Below the pieces are notes generated by a model, which was not told the DNA's origin, made no database searches, and saw nothing but the letters and a program-made list of their open reading frames with translations. From Lutraria lutraria (Eukaryota > Mollusca > Bivalvia > Venerida > Mactridae): a stretch of 64,000 nt of DNA. Positions 10,601-23,829 of the stretch are shown piece by piece. Within the stretch, counting starts at the first letter, position 1. The number at the start of each line of letters is the position of its first letter. Both the position numbers and the translations under genes were made by a program. Location of the stretch: positions 1,324,368-1,388,367 of the forward strand of contig OZ026850.1 in NCBI GenBank assembly GCA_964023205.1, read 5' to 3'.

Positions 10601-11031
10601 CCGAATGCTCAAAAATGGTGTTTTATTGCGATAAACACTGCACCCCTTTATCGACTTTTCCTTATCAGCGTTAAACATCTCTAACGTATATAATTATGGT
10701 TCAGTTTTAAAATCTATCAATTGGCGAAACTTGATTTGACCTGACATCCAAGCCAGATACCCTAATTTTTACTGCTCCCCGCACACTCGGAAATTCGCTC
10801 CCCGTGTATGCGTGGTTTGTAAAAGTCGACTCCTCCTAATGTAAACATTTGTTAAACTCATTATTTGCGTACGGGAGCCAGTTGCATTAACACAGTCGGT
10901 AGAGTATAGTGCTTTTAGTGCAACTTATAATGTCCACATCCCAGGTCACGCACATCTGACAGAGATAGTTATCCACATTCCGTAAAGAATTTGACTTTCA
11001 CCTCTGCAACGCGAAATTGGAACCATTGGCT
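7641..11031. repeat. Near-identical duplicated segment, copy 1 (offset 46,658 bp)
   Basis: From about 7640 this segment matches 54299-57689 base for base at a constant offset of 46,658 bp; by eye no indels and almost no substitutions were seen. Apart from the 36-38-bp tandem repeat at 9350-9658, it is AT-rich with no convincing gene. A piece of it (8045-8158) also has a diverged inverted copy at 28971-29188. Confidence 0.9.
9350..9658. repeat. 36-38-bp minisatellite, eight copies
   Basis: Units contain CTAGGTCCTCCTATGTCAGA and TGTTACAATGTGTTCC. Successive TCCTATGTCAG cores start near 9383, 9421, 9457, 9493, 9531, 9569, 9607 and 9645: two 36-bp steps, then 38-bp steps. The short open frame across it (ending MCSC) is a by-product of the repeat. 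The same array occurs at 56008-56316. Confidence 0.95.
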
Positions 11032-11070
11032 TAAAATGTAGGACAAATATTTAAGACCTGAAAATGTAGG

Positions 11071-12857
11071 ACAAACACTCGATACCTGTAAAGGTAGGAC
11101 TAACACTAAAGACATGTAAATGTAGGACAAACACTACAGATGTGTACATGTAGACAAACACAAACGACATGTAAATGTAGGACAAACACTAAAGATTTGT
11201 ATATGTTGGACAAACACTAAAGACCTGTATATGCAGGACAAACACTAAAGATGTGTAAATGTAGGACAAACACTAAAGACCTATATATGTAGGACAAACA
11301 CTAAAGATGTGTAAATGTAGGACAAACACTAAAGATGTGTAAATGTAGGACAAACACTAAAGACCTATATATGTAGGACAAACACTAAAGATGTGTAAAT
11401 GTAGGACAAACACTAAAGACATGTAAATATAGGACAAACACTAAAGATGTGTAAATGTAGACAAACATTAAAGACATGTAAATGTAGGACAAACACTAAA
11501 GATTTGTATATGTTGGACAAACACTAAAGACCTGTATATGCAGGACAAACACTAAAGATGTGTAATTGTAGGACAAACACTAAATACCTATATATGTAAG
11601 ACAAACACTAAAGACATTTATATGTAGGACAAACACTAAAGACTTATATATGCAGGACAAACACTAAAGACATTTATATGTAGGACAAAAACTTAAGACA
11701 TTTATATGTAGGACAAACACTAAAGACCTGTATATGTAGGACAAACAATAAAGGCATGTTTATGTAGGACAAACACTAAGGACCTGTATATGTAGGACAA
11801 ACACTAAACACCTGTATATGTAGGACAAACAATAAAGACCTGTATATGTAGGACAAACACTAAAGACCTGTATATGTAGGACTAACACTAAGGACCTGTA
11901 TATGTAGGACAAACACTCGATACCTGTAAAGGTAGGACTAACACTAAAGACATGTAAATGTAGGACAAACACTACAGATGTGTACATGTAGACAAACACA
12001 AACGGCATGTAAATATAGGACAACACTAAAGATGTGTAAATGTAGGACAAACACTAAAGACATGTAAATATAGGACAAACACTAAAGATGTGTAAATGTA
12101 GACAAACATTAAAGACATGTAAATTTAGGACAAACACTAAAGATTTGTATATGTTGGACAAACACTAAAGACCTGTATATGCAGGACAAACACTAAAGAT
12201 GTGTAAATGTAGGACAAACACTAAAGACCTATATATGTAGGACAAACACTAAAGATGTGTAAATGTAGGACAAACACTAAAGATGTGTAAATGTAGGACA
12301 AACACTAAAGACCTATATATGTAGGACAAACACTAAAGATGTGTAAATGTAGGACAAACACTAAAGACATGTAAATATAGGACAAACACTAAAGATGTGT
12401 AAATGTAGACAAACATTAAAGACATGTAAATGTAGGACAAACACTAAAGATTTGTATATGTTGGACAAACACAAAAGACCTGTATATGCAGGACAAACAC
12501 TAAAGATGTGTAATTGTAGGACAAACACTAAATACCTATATATGTAGGACAAACACTAAAGACATTTATATGTAGGACAAACACTAAAGACTTATATATG
12601 CAGGACAAACACTAAAGACATTTATATGTAGGACAAAAACTTAAAACATTTATATGTAGGACAAACACTAAAGACCTGTATATGTAGGACAAACAATAAA
12701 GGCATGTTTATGTAGGACAAACACTAAGGACCTGTATATGTAGGACAAACACTAAACACCTGTATATGTAGGACAAACAATAAAGACCTGTATATGTAGG
12801 ACAAACACTAAAGACCTGTATATGTAGGACTAACACTAAGGACCTGTATATGTAGGA
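11071..12857. repeat. Higher-order repeat of about 0.84-0.95 kb in the variable start of the array
   Basis: A distinctive run of units starting ACAAACACTCGATACCTGTA, then AAAGGTAGGACTAACACTAA, occurs at 11071 and again at 11909. The unit order that follows (TTGTATATGTTGG, GTATATGCAGG, CATTTATATG, ACAATAAAGGCATG) is the same in both, so a block of about 30 units was duplicated as a whole, with about 110 bp extra in the second block. Confidence 0.85.
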
Positions 12858-14119
12858 CAAACACTAAAGACCTGTATGTGTAGGACAGGCACTAAAGACC
12901 TGTATATGTAGGACAAACACTAGAGACCTGTATATGTAGGACAAACACTAAAGACCTGTATATGTAGGACAAACACTAAAGACCTGTACATGTAGGACAA
13001 ACACTAAAGACCTGTATATGTAGGACAAACACTAAAGACCTGTATATGTAGGACAAACACTAAAGACCTGTATATGTAGGACAAACACTAAAAACCGGTG
13101 TATGTAGGACAAACACTATAGACCTGTATATGTAGGACAAACACTAAAGACCTGTATATGTAGGACAAACACTAAAAACCGGTATATGTAGGACAAACAC
13201 TAAATACTTGGATATGTAGGACAAACAATAAATACTTGGATATGTAGGACAAACACTAAATATATGTAAATGTAGGACAAACACTAAAGACCTGTATATG
13301 TAGGACAAATACTAAAAACCTGTATATGTAGGACAAACACTAATGACCTGTATATGTAGGACAAACACTAAAGATGTGTAAATGTAGGACAAACACTAAA
13401 GACCTGTATATGTAGGACAAACACTAGATACCTGTATATGTAGGACAAACACTAAAGACCTGTATATGTAGGACAAACACAAGATACCTGTATATGTAGG
13501 ACAAACACTAAAGACCTGTATATGTAGGACAAACACTAGATACCTGTATATGTAGGACAAACACTAAAGACCTGTATATGTAGGACAAACACTAGATACC
13601 TGTATATGTAGGACAAACACTAGATACCTGTATATGTAGCACAAACACTAAAGACCTGTATATGTAGGACAAACACTAGATACCTTTATATGTAGGACAA
13701 ACACTAAAGACATGTATATGTAGGACAAACACTAGATACCTGTATATGAAGGACAAACACTAGATACCTGTATATGTAGATCAAACACTAAAGTCCTGTA
13801 TATGTAGGACAAACACTAGATACCTGTATATGTAGGACAAACACTAAAGACCTGTATATGTAGGACAAACAATAGATACCTGTATATGTAGGACAAACAC
13901 TAGATACCTGTATATGTAGGACAAACACTAGATACATTTATATGTAGGACAAACACTAAAGATGTGTAATTGTAGGACAAACACTAAATACCTATATATG
14001 TAGGACAAACACTTAAGACATTTATATGTAGGACAAACACTAAAGACCTGTATATGTAGGACAAACAATAAAGACATGTATATGTAGGACAAACACTAAG
14101 GACCTGTATATGTAGGACA

Positions 14120-17100
14120 AACACTAAACACCTGTATATGTAGGACTAACAATAAACACCTGTATATGTAGGACAAACACTAAAGACCTGTATATGTAGG
14201 ACAGGCACTAAAGACCTGTATATGTAGGACAAACACTGGATACCTGTATATGTAGGACAAACACTAGATACCTGTATATGTAGGACAAACACTAAAGACC
14301 TGTATATGTAGGACAAACACTAGAGACCTGTATATGTAGGACAAACACTAAAGACCTGTATATGTAGGACAAACACTAAATACCTATATATGTAGGACAA
14401 ACACTAAAGACCTGTATATGTAGGACAAACACTAAAAACCGGTGTATGTAGGACAAACACTAAAGACCTGTATATGTAGGACAAACACTAAAGACCTGTA
14501 TATGTAGGACAAACACTAAAAACCTGTATATGTAGGACAAACACTTAAGACCTGTATATGTAGGACAAACACTAAAAACCGGTATATGTAGGACAAACAC
14601 TAAATACTTGGATATGTAGGACAAACACTAAATACTTGGATATGTAGGACAAACACTAAATATATGTAAATGTAGGACAAACACTAAAGACCTGTATATG
14701 TAGGACAAACACAAAAGACCTGTATATGTAGGACAAACACTAATGACCTGTATATGTAGGACAAACACTAAAGATGTGTAAATGTAGGACAAACACTAAA
14801 GACCTGTATATGTAGGACAAACACTAGATGCCTGTATATATAGGACAAACACTAAAGACCTGTATATGTAGGACGAACACTAGATACCTGTATATGTAGG
14901 ACAAACACTAAAGACCTGTATATGTAGGACAAACACTAGATACCTGTATATGTAGGACAAACCCTAAAGACCTGTATATGTAGGACAAACACTAGATACC
15001 TGTATATGTAGGACAAACACTAAAGACCTGTATATGTAGGACAAACACTAGATACCTGTATATGTAGGACAAACACTAAATACCTGTATATGTAGGACAA
15101 ACACTAAAGACCTGTATATGTAGGACAAACACTAAAGACCTGTTTATGTAGGACAAACACTAGATACCTGTATATGTAGGACAAACACTAGATACCTGTA
15201 TATGTAGGACAACCACTAAAGACCTGTATATGTAGGACAAACCAAGATACCTGTATATGTAGGACAAACACTAAAGACCTGTATATGTAGGACAAACACT
15301 AAAGACCTGTATATGTAGGACAAACACTAAAGACCTGTATATGTAGGACAAACACTAAAAAACGGTGTATGTAGGACAAACACTAAAGACCTGTATATGT
15401 AGGACAAACACTAAAGACCTGTATATGTAGGACAAACACTAAAAACATGTATATGTAGGACAAACACTTAAGACCTGTTTATGTAGGACAAACACTAAAA
15501 ACCGGTATATGTAGGACAAACACTAAATACTTGGATATGTAGGACAAACACTAAATACTTGGATATGTACGACAAACACAAAAGACCTGTATATGTAGGA
15601 CAAACACAAAAGACCTGTATATGTAGGACAAACACTAATGACCTGTATATGTAGGACAAACACTAAAGATGTGTAAATGTAGGACAAACACTAAAGACCT
15701 GTATATGTAGGACAAACACTAGATACCTGTATATAAAGGACAAACACTAAAGACCTGTATATGTAGGACGAACACTAGATACCTGTATATGTAGGACAAA
15801 CACTAAAGACCTGTATATGTAGGACAAACACTGGATACCTGTATATGTAGGACAAACACTAAAGACCTGTATATGTAGGACAAACACTAGATACCTGTAT
15901 ATGTAGGACAAACACTAAAGACCTGTATATGTAGGACAAACACTAGATACCTGTATATGTAGGACAAACACTAAACACCTGTATATGTAGGACTAACAAT
16001 AAACACCTGTATATGTAGGACAAACACTAAAGACCTGTATATGTAGGACAGGCACTAAAGACCTGTATATGTAGGACAAACACTGGATACCTGTATATGT
16101 AGGACAAACACTAGATACCTGTATATGTAGGACAAACACTAAAGACCTGTATATGTAGGACAAACACTAGAGACCTGTATATGTAGGACAAACACTAAAG
16201 ACCTGTATATGTAGGACAAACACTAAATACCTATATATGTAGGACAAACACTAAAGACCTGTATATGTAGGACAAACACTAAAAACCGGTGTATGTAGGA
16301 CAAACACTAAAGACCTGTATATGTAGGACAAACACTAAAGACCTGTATATGTAGGACAAACACTAAAAACCTGTATATGTAGGACAAACACTTAAGACCT
16401 GTATATGTAGGACAAACACTAAAAACCGGTATATGTAGGACAAACACTAAATACTTGGATATGTAGGACAAACACTAAATACTTGGATATGTAGGACAAA
16501 CACTAAATATATGTAAATGTAGGACAAACACTAAAGACCTGTATATGTAGGACAAACACAAAAGACCTGTATATGTAGGACAAACACTAATGACCTGTAT
16601 ATGTAGGACAAACACTAAAGATGTGTAAATGTAGGACAAACACTAAAGACCTGTATATGTAGGACAAACACTAGATGCCTGTATATATAGGACAAACACT
16701 AAAGACCTGTATATGTAGGACGAACACTAGATACCTGTATATGTAGGACAAACACTAAAGACCTGTATATGTAGGACAAACACTAGATACCTGTATATGT
16801 AGGACAAACCCTAAAGACCTGTATATGTAGGACAAACACTAGATACCTGTATATGTAGGACAAACACTAAAGACCTGTATATGTAGGACAAACACTAGAT
16901 ACCTGTATATGTAGGACAAACACTAAATACCTGTATATGTAGGACAAACACTAAAGACCTGTATATGTAGGACAAACACTAAAGACCTGTTTATGTAGGA
17001 CAAACACTAGATACCTGTATATGTAGGACAAACACTAGATACCTGTATATGTAGGACAACCACTAAAGACCTGTATATGTAGGACAAACCAAGATACCTG

Positions 17101-17815
17101 TATATGTAGGACAAACACTAAAGACCTGTATATGTAGGACAAACACTAAAGACCTGTATATGTAGGACAAACACTAAAGACCTGTATATGTAGGACAAAC
17201 ACTAAAAAACGGTGTATGTAGGACAAACACTAAAGACCTGTATATGTAGGACAAACACTAAAGACCTGTATATGTAGGACAAACACTAAAAACATGTATA
17301 TGTAGGACAAACACTTAAGACCTGTTTATGTAGGACAAACACTAAAAACCGGTATATGTAGGACAAACACTAAATACTTGGATATGTAGGACAAACACTA
17401 AATACTTGGATATGTACGACAAACACAAAAGACCTGTATATGTAGGACAAACACAAAAGACCTGTATATGTAGGACAAACACTAATGACCTGTATATGTA
17501 GGACAAACACTAAAGATGTGTAAATGTAGGACAAACACTAAAGACCTGTATATGTAGGACAAACACTAGATACCTGTATATAAAGGACAAACACTAAAGA
17601 CCTGTATATGTAGGACGAACACTAGATACCTGTATATGTAGGACAAACACTAAAGACCTGTATATGTAGGACAAACACTGGATACCTGTATATGTAGGAC
17701 AAACACTAAAGACCTGTATATGTAGGACAAACACTAGATACCTGTATATGTAGGACAAACACTAAAGACCTGTATATGTAGGACAAACACTAGATACCTG
17801 TATATGTAGGACAAA
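14120..17815. repeat. Higher-order repeat: two copies of a 1,847-bp block
   Basis: Rare unit variants recur 1,847 bp apart, for example AAAAAACGGTG (CGGTG at 15363 and 17210), AGGACTAACAATAAACACC (14145 and 15992), the GATGCCTGTATATATAGG units and the TACTTGGATATGTACG units. The second minisatellite copy, at 57690-64000, contains this block once only, which accounts for the change of inter-copy offset from 46,658 to 44,811. Confidence 0.92.
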
Positions 17816-19622
17816 CACTAAAGACCTGTATATGTAGGACAAACACTAGATACCTGTATATGTAGGACAAACACTAAAGACCTGTATATGTAGGACAAAC
17901 ACTTAAGACCTGTATATGTAGGACAAACACTAGATACCTGTATATGTAGGACAAACACTAAATACCTGTATATGTAGGACAAACACTAAAGACCTGTATA
18001 TGTAGGACAAACACTAAAGACCTGTATATGTAGGACAAACACTAAAGACCTGTATATGTAGGACAAACACTAGAAACCTGTATATGTAGGACAAACACTA
18101 GATACCTGTATATGTAGGACAAACACTAAAGACCTGTATATGTAGGACAAACACTAGATACCTGTATATGTAGGACAAACACTAGATACCTGTATATGTA
18201 GGACAAACACTAGATACCTGTATATGTAGGACAAACACTAGATACCTGTATATGTAGATCAAACACTAAATTCCTGTATATGTAGGACAAACACTAAAGA
18301 CCTGTATATGTAGGACAAACACTAGATACCTGTATATGTAGGACAAACACTAGATACCTGTATATGTAGGACAAACACTAGATACCTGTATATGTCGGAC
18401 AAACACTAAAGACCTATATATGTAGGACAAACACTACAGACCTGTATATGTAGGACAAACACTAAAGACCTGTATATGTAGGACAAACACTAGATACCTG
18501 TATATGTAGGACAAACACTAGATACCTGTATATGTAGGACAACCACTAAAGACCTGTATATGTAGGACAAACCTAGATACCTGTATATATAGGACAAACA
18601 CTAAAGACCTGTATATGTAGGACAAACACTAGATACCTGTATATGTAGGACAAACACTAGATACCTGTATATGTAGATCAAACACTAAATTCCTGTATAT
18701 GTAGGACAAACACTAGATACCTGTATATGTAGGACAAACACTAAAGACCTGTATATGTAGGACAAACACTAGATACCTGTATATGTAGGACAAACACTAG
18801 ATACCTGTATATGTAGGACAAACACTAGATACCTGTATATGTCGGACAAACACTAAAGACCTATATATGTAGGACAAACACTAGATACCTGTATATGTAG
18901 GACAAACACTAAAGACATGTATATGTAGGACAAACACTAGATACCTGTATATGTAGGACAAACACTAAAGACCTGCATATGTAGGACAAACACTAGATAC
19001 CTGTATATGTAGGACAAACACTAAAGACCTGTATATGTAGGACAAACACTAGATACCTGTATATGAAGGACAAACACTAGATACCTGTATATGTAGGACA
19101 AACACTAGATACCTGTATATGTAGGACAAACACCAGATACCTGTATATGTAGGACAAACACTAAAGACCTGTATATGTAGGACAAACACTAGATATCTGT
19201 ATATGTAGGACAAACACTAGATACCTGTATATGTAGGACAAACACTAGATACCTGTATATGTAGGACAAACACTAAAGACCTGTATATGTAGGACAAACA
19301 CTAAAGACCTGTATATGTAGGACAAACACTAAAGACCTGTATATGTAGGACAAACACTACAGACCTGTATATGTAGGACAAACACTAGATACCTGTATAT
19401 GTAGGACAAACACTAGATACCTGTATATGTAGGACAAACACTAGATACCTGTATATGTAGGACAAACACTAGATACCTGTATATGTAGGACAAACACTAA
19501 AGACCTGTATATGTAGGACAAACACTAAAGACCTGTATATGTAGGATAAACACTAAAGACCTGTATATGTAGGACAAACACTAAAGACCTGTATATGTAG
19601 GACAAACACTAAAGACCTGTAT

Positions 19623-19724
19623 AACCCTCCTTCTCTATCTATTTTTGTTATCAAATGTTCAGGTTAAGTCGTGATATGATTTATAACGAATTATAAGAAA
19701 GAACAAAAATATTCTTCCAGAAGT
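19623..19724. other. 3' flank of the 28-bp array, shared with the array ending at 25855
   Basis: The sequence AACCCTCCTTCTCTATCTAT followed by GTTATCAAATGTTCAGGTTA, GTCGTGATATGATTTATAAC and GAATTATAAG is a diverged copy of 25867-25990, which follows an unrelated minisatellite. It looks like the conserved terminus of a repeat family that carries different internal arrays. Confidence 0.6.
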
Positions 19725-20230
19725 GCCTCTCTGACCTGTCAGGTGGTGTTGGCTGGAAAGGACGCCCAAATATCGATCTCTGCAGCATAGTCTAGACGTG
19801 TTCGAAGGGATTTAGGTCGGGAGATCGAGCGGGCCAGTCCATTCGAGCGATAGTTTCCCTTTCAAGTTACTGATCGGTGTCATTGGCCCTATGAGCAAGG
19901 GCATTATCGTCAATGAAAATGAACTCCGGACCAATAGCACCTGCGTATGGACGAACATGAACATCCAAGATCTCATTTACGTACCTCGCAAATGTGAGCG
20001 TGCCATTTTCAACGATTTTTATGTCTGTTTTTCCGTGGACGCATATGCCTGCCCAGACCATACAAACTAGCTCAAAGCGTTCATTTCTCCTTCTCCAGAC
20101 TCTAGCACGTCTATCCATAAAATCGACACAGAACCTAGACTCGTCAGACAAGAATACAGTGGTCCAATCTTGCATGGTCGTTATGCTCGAAAGATTTAAT
20201 GCATGGATTACATATTGCACTCATGATATG
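19725..20230 (-). pseudogene. Tc1/mariner transposase relic
   Basis: The minus strand encodes the C-terminal half of a Tc1-type DDE transposase: WTTVFLSDESRF (first catalytic Asp), RRARVWRRRNERF, MVWAGICVHGKTDI, and FIDDNALAHRA (second Asp). A TAA stop follows, and after it the same frame continues as RMDWPARSPDLNPFEHV with the third Asp, then a TAG in place of Trp; a frameshifted remnant REALLEE ends it near 19725. The N-terminal helix-turn-helix region is missing and no terminal repeats were found. It is a dead fragment of a cut-and-paste transposon. Confidence 0.88.
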
Positions 20231-20725
20231 CTGGTATCTTTGAAAATGACCAAAATTCATATCTTATCTCGTATGTATGTAATCCAAAATCGACGATAAT
20301 GCAATATAGAACAAAAAGTAATCCTTATCAAATTTTGAGTACATGTAGTATACTTTGTCTATCCGATTGGCTACACTGCGTTATTTCAAAAACCAATGAA
20401 AATTTATAATGAAAATATTTGTAGCATGCTATTAGTATTTAGAACGTTCAACTTTTTATCGATATATTTATTATTAATTATAAAGAAATTAGCCGACCGC
20501 GTAGTGACGTCACGTGATTAAAGTCAATACAAAATGAATTATTATTTGTTAATTCATTCTTGTAGTGTGATATGAGTTATATTTGACGAGAAGCGATTAA
20601 TCAGGGAAGTTATGTGTTTACCGATGATTGATATAAACACAGACAATAGACGCGTACTCCCACATAAAACAAACTATTGGGTGAGTAATAAACTTAGAAA
20701 TGTTCCACAACTGTAAGATTGTAAA

Positions 20726-20906
20726 TACAGTCAAACCTGTTGACAAAGGCCACACTTTTGAAAAGATAAAATGTAGACATTATTGACAGGTGGTCTTTAT
20801 TCAGAAGTCATTTTGTTCGTAACATTTTAAAATGTTTTTAAATAATGAATTTTATTCACAGGGCAGCCTTTATCCGGAGGTGGCCGCTAACACAGGTTTG
20901 GCTGTA
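20726..20906. mobile_element. Short MITE with TACAGTCAAACCTGT-type TIRs
   Basis: The ends TACAGTCAAACCTGTTGACA and, inverted, ACACAGGTTTGGCTGTA form imperfect terminal inverted repeats around an interior of AAGGCCAC, GGTGGTCTTTATTC and GGAGGTGGCC motifs. A second copy lies at 34354-34533 within segment R copy 2, so it was inserted before that duplication. Confidence 0.65.
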
Positions 20907-20967
20907 CATCATTTTACATTCCGAGAGCGACAACTGTGATCTTGTGCGAGCTTGTGTCTGTCTGAGC

Positions 20968-21113
20968 GACTGACTGACTGACTGACTGAATGAATAATTG
21001 AATGTATGAATGAATGAATTTCGTGTGTGAGTTTGGTTTATAAATTTTAGTTCTTTTTTAGTTTGCGTTTTCAGTATAGTATATATAGTATAGTATAGTA
21101 TATTATAGTATAG
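20968..21113. repeat. Simple repeats (GACT)n, (GAAT)n and (TATAG)n
   Basis: Short microsatellites: GACTGACTGACTGACTGA near 20968-20989, GAATGAAT-type repeats near 20988-21019, and TATAGTATAGTATAGTATA near 21074-21113. They are part of segment R and largely absent from its second copy. Confidence 0.85.
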
Positions 21114-22241
21114 GTCTAGTTTTTTAGTTTTAAGTAATGTTCTTAATTCAGTATAAACAGTTTTATTTCGTCTTTTAATTCCTATCTTCGAAAGGGAACC
21201 AATTGTTCAGTAAACATTTATCATTCAATTTGTTGTGAAAAGGGGGGATTAGTACCACAATAATTCTGACTGAGATGATAATTAAAAGGCCTATATTTTT
21301 AACACCTACCACCCCCCTCTGACGTCAGACAAAATTTAAAATTATAAACTTTCAATCTTACTAGCTCCCTACGGACCTGACTTGGCATGAAAATATTCTA
21401 ATGTTGATTTCTTATTTGTGTCAAGGCTAGGTAATTGATAAATACGAATGAGTTCACGTTCTTCACCCAACAATCAATGTTTTTAAGTATTTATGTTTTA
21501 TAATCTGGTTCGTGTGAAGAAGTATTCGATATCCAAACTTGTTGATGACGCAAAAGAAGATTTTAATGGAACGGACGAACGGACATGTAGTTTTATCATC
21601 TGTACATTAATGTAGAATTTATCTACAATTTACATCTCTGGATGTCTTGTTGTTTCTTCTTGACAGAACTCATACATTAAGTCATCTAGCAATATCTTGA
21701 GGTAAATTTCTGATTTGTCTCATAATAACAAGCAAGTAGAAATTATCTAACTAATTAAACTTTATTTAACTCAAATTTTACAATACAAAATAATTATACA
21801 ACAGCATGATATAATATTAATGTGGACAGTGACAGAATTAATACAGTCATGCTTAAGGAATAAGACAAACACAAACTTTATAAATCTGATTATGACATAA
21901 ATATCATTAAATGTACATTCAGTGCACAAAATCACAGTGAAATGAAGTAAATATTTACACGATAGTAAACTTTGAAGTACAAAAAAACACAGAAAATAAA
22001 ACCATGTGTTAAATATTATCAATGAAATAAACACAATTTATATTTCAAACTATATTCTGGTTACATGTCTTACAAAGTCTTTAATGAATGTTTTTTAGTA
22101 ATTTACGAAATGAGGGTTACAATAAAATAAATACATAAATACAAATACTACAGTTGTATGGTTGAAAAAAGAGCATTCACAATGGTGGTAAGGGAAAAAA
22201 AATATATAAAAAAAAGCAAAAAAAAAACAATATAACGCGGT

Positions 22242-23793
22242 TTAGTCAGGTGGATTTTTAACAACTAATAATATTTTAGACAAAAATTTACATAGTTTTA
22301 CAAGTTTCTTTTTATTTTCTGTATTCATGATATTTTGAAAAACAAATATATTAGGATTTTTAAGACTGAGAAAGAACAGAATTTCTTTCATTATAAAAAT
22401 ACGTACAATGAAATAAATAATGAAATTCGTCGCCGATTTGATTTTTTGAGCATAATGTACACTTTCTATTATTGTATTCCTGTCCTAACCAACGTCCCTT
22501 TTCTATTGGTAAATAATTGTTACACAATCTAAAGTCAATAAAGGATCTTAAACATTTTCCATCTAGAGTATCAAGATATTTTTCAAATTTGTGTTCTGTT
22601 TTATACATACGATAATTTAAATATTTGTTTGAAGAGTTTAAGTCAGCGTACCATTTTTGAACAAATTGTGATTTAAGAATAAGATCAAGCTTACTGAGAA
22701 GTAGAGTTTTCGATCCATTAAAATATTGATTCTGCCATATATAGCTGAGGCCACACTCATCAAATAATGTTTTAACAAATCTAAGCCATTCATAATTGTG
22801 AGAATTACTTGTGTAATCTTTAAACATTACTTTATATATAGTAGATGATAGTTTATTTTCTCCAGACAACATTTCATACCAAAAGCCAATCACTCTTTTC
22901 TTTATCGAAACGGATAACGGAAATCGGCCCAGGTCGCCGTATAACATTACATTTGGCGTACTACTTTTAACTTTTAAAATACGTTTGAGAAAATCTGTAT
23001 GTACTTTTTCTATCATTGAGAGGTCGCCAAAACACCATATTTCACATCCGTATGTCAGAATAGGTAATATAGTATGATCAAATAGTTTAAGTTGGCATTC
23101 TATAGAGAGATCTAAGTTACGTGTTTTTTGGTAAAGACTAAATAGTGCTTTTTTTGCTTGTTCAACCACATGTTTCTTCATAGATGAAAACTTTCTGTTT
23201 TTATGAAAAATAACTCCTAAATATTTAAATTCATTTACAACATCAATCTTATTTCCTCTTATTTCTATGTGGCGTGGTCTATTTACCCTATCACCAAATA
23301 CTATCACTTTAGTTTTACTATAGTTAATATGAAGTTTCCATGTATCACAGTAATTTGAGAATATGTTAAGTGAATTGTTCATCATTTCCTGAGAAGTAGC
23401 AAAGAAGACGGTATCATCGGCGTAAAGTAAAACAATTAGTTTCAAGTATACTTCTAAATCATGATTGTTAATGTCAAGGCTAGATGATCCATTAGAAAAT
23501 AAATAGTGTTCTAAATCATTGAGATAAAGTGAGAAAAGTAGTGGGGACAAATTTTCACCCTGTCGTAGACCTTGGTAACATTGGAAAAAATCGGATTGTT
23601 CCCCATCAATTGAGACGCATGACTTTGCGCTATCATACATGTTTTTAATGACTCTTAACAATTTTCCAAATATACAATATTTAAGCAGTTTTGACCAGAG
23701 ACCAAGGCGCCAAACAGAATCGAAAGCTTTTTGAAAATCTATAAAGGTGCAAAAAAGTTTTTTCTTATTATATTTATAATATTCAGACAACAT
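22242..23793 (-). pseudogene. 5'-truncated LINE ORF2 (reverse transcriptase)
   Basis: The frame opens inside the RT domain and shows motifs in order: CTFIDFQKAFDSVWR, GLRQGENLSPLLFSLYLNDL, LLYADDTVFFA (catalytic YADD), SKTKVIVFG and FKYLGVIF. A thumb-like region follows, then a C-terminal zinc-binding motif CTLCSKNQIGDEFHYLFHC. The main frame stops near 22360, but the typical ORF2 tail (NKKKLVKLCKFLSKILL) continues in a neighbouring frame to a TAA at 22244-22242, so there is a frameshift. The apurinic-type endonuclease and the first RT motifs are missing, as expected from incomplete reverse transcription at insertion. The element cannot be autonomous. The exact clade was not determined; the zinc motif and RT suit an L1-like or related clade. 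Confidence 0.9.
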
Positions 23794-23829
23794 ATGTAAG
23801 ATGAATACATTAGAACAATCGTAAAATAT

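Larger units (their letters stand above)
11032..19622. repeat. 28-bp minisatellite array, copy 1, about 8.6 kb
   Basis: Roughly 300 units of 28 bp with the core TATATGTAGGACAAACACTA preceded by GACC(T)G. Early units (11032-12850) are variable (GATGTGTAAATG, GACATTTATATG, GACTTATATATG); later units homogenise to two alternating variants, CACTAAAGACC and CACTAGATACC. Scattered single-base unit-length errors are present (for example ACAAACCAAGATACC near 15240). Open frames inside it, such as the repetitive YIYxSLVFVLH reading on the minus strand, are artefacts of the repeat. It ends abruptly at AACCCTCCTTC. Confidence 0.98.
20500..22130. repeat. Segment R, copy 1 (diverged copy at 34190-35660)
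   Basis: Long collinear homology with 34190-35660 is visible by eye: TTTGTTAATTCATTCTTGTA, GAAGCGATTA, GTTCACGTTCTTCACCCAAC, ATCTACAATTTACATCTCTG, GTCATCTAGCAATATCTTGA and the AATATTTACAC/GTAAACTTTGAAGTACAAAA tract. Copy 1 has an extra AT-rich block near 21745-21865. The second copy lies just 3' of the complete NLR gene, so segment R is probably the 3' flank of an ancestral NLR unit; here no NLR follows, and a LINE lies next to it instead. Confidence 0.8.

Noticed and set aside
10885..10975. tRNA-like CAGTCGGTAGAG in the duplicated segment
   Set aside because: It resembles an A box, but no good B box or fold follows; at most an old SINE fragment.
11760..12552. Repetitive proteins with YIYxSLVFVLHLHVF-type sequence
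   Set aside because: A 28-bp unit shifts frame each copy and only short frames stay open; they are by-products of the satellite. The same applies to 58418-59210.
11032..19622. CRISPR array
   Set aside because: The units are contiguous 28-bp repeats with no unique spacers, in a eukaryotic context; it is a minisatellite.
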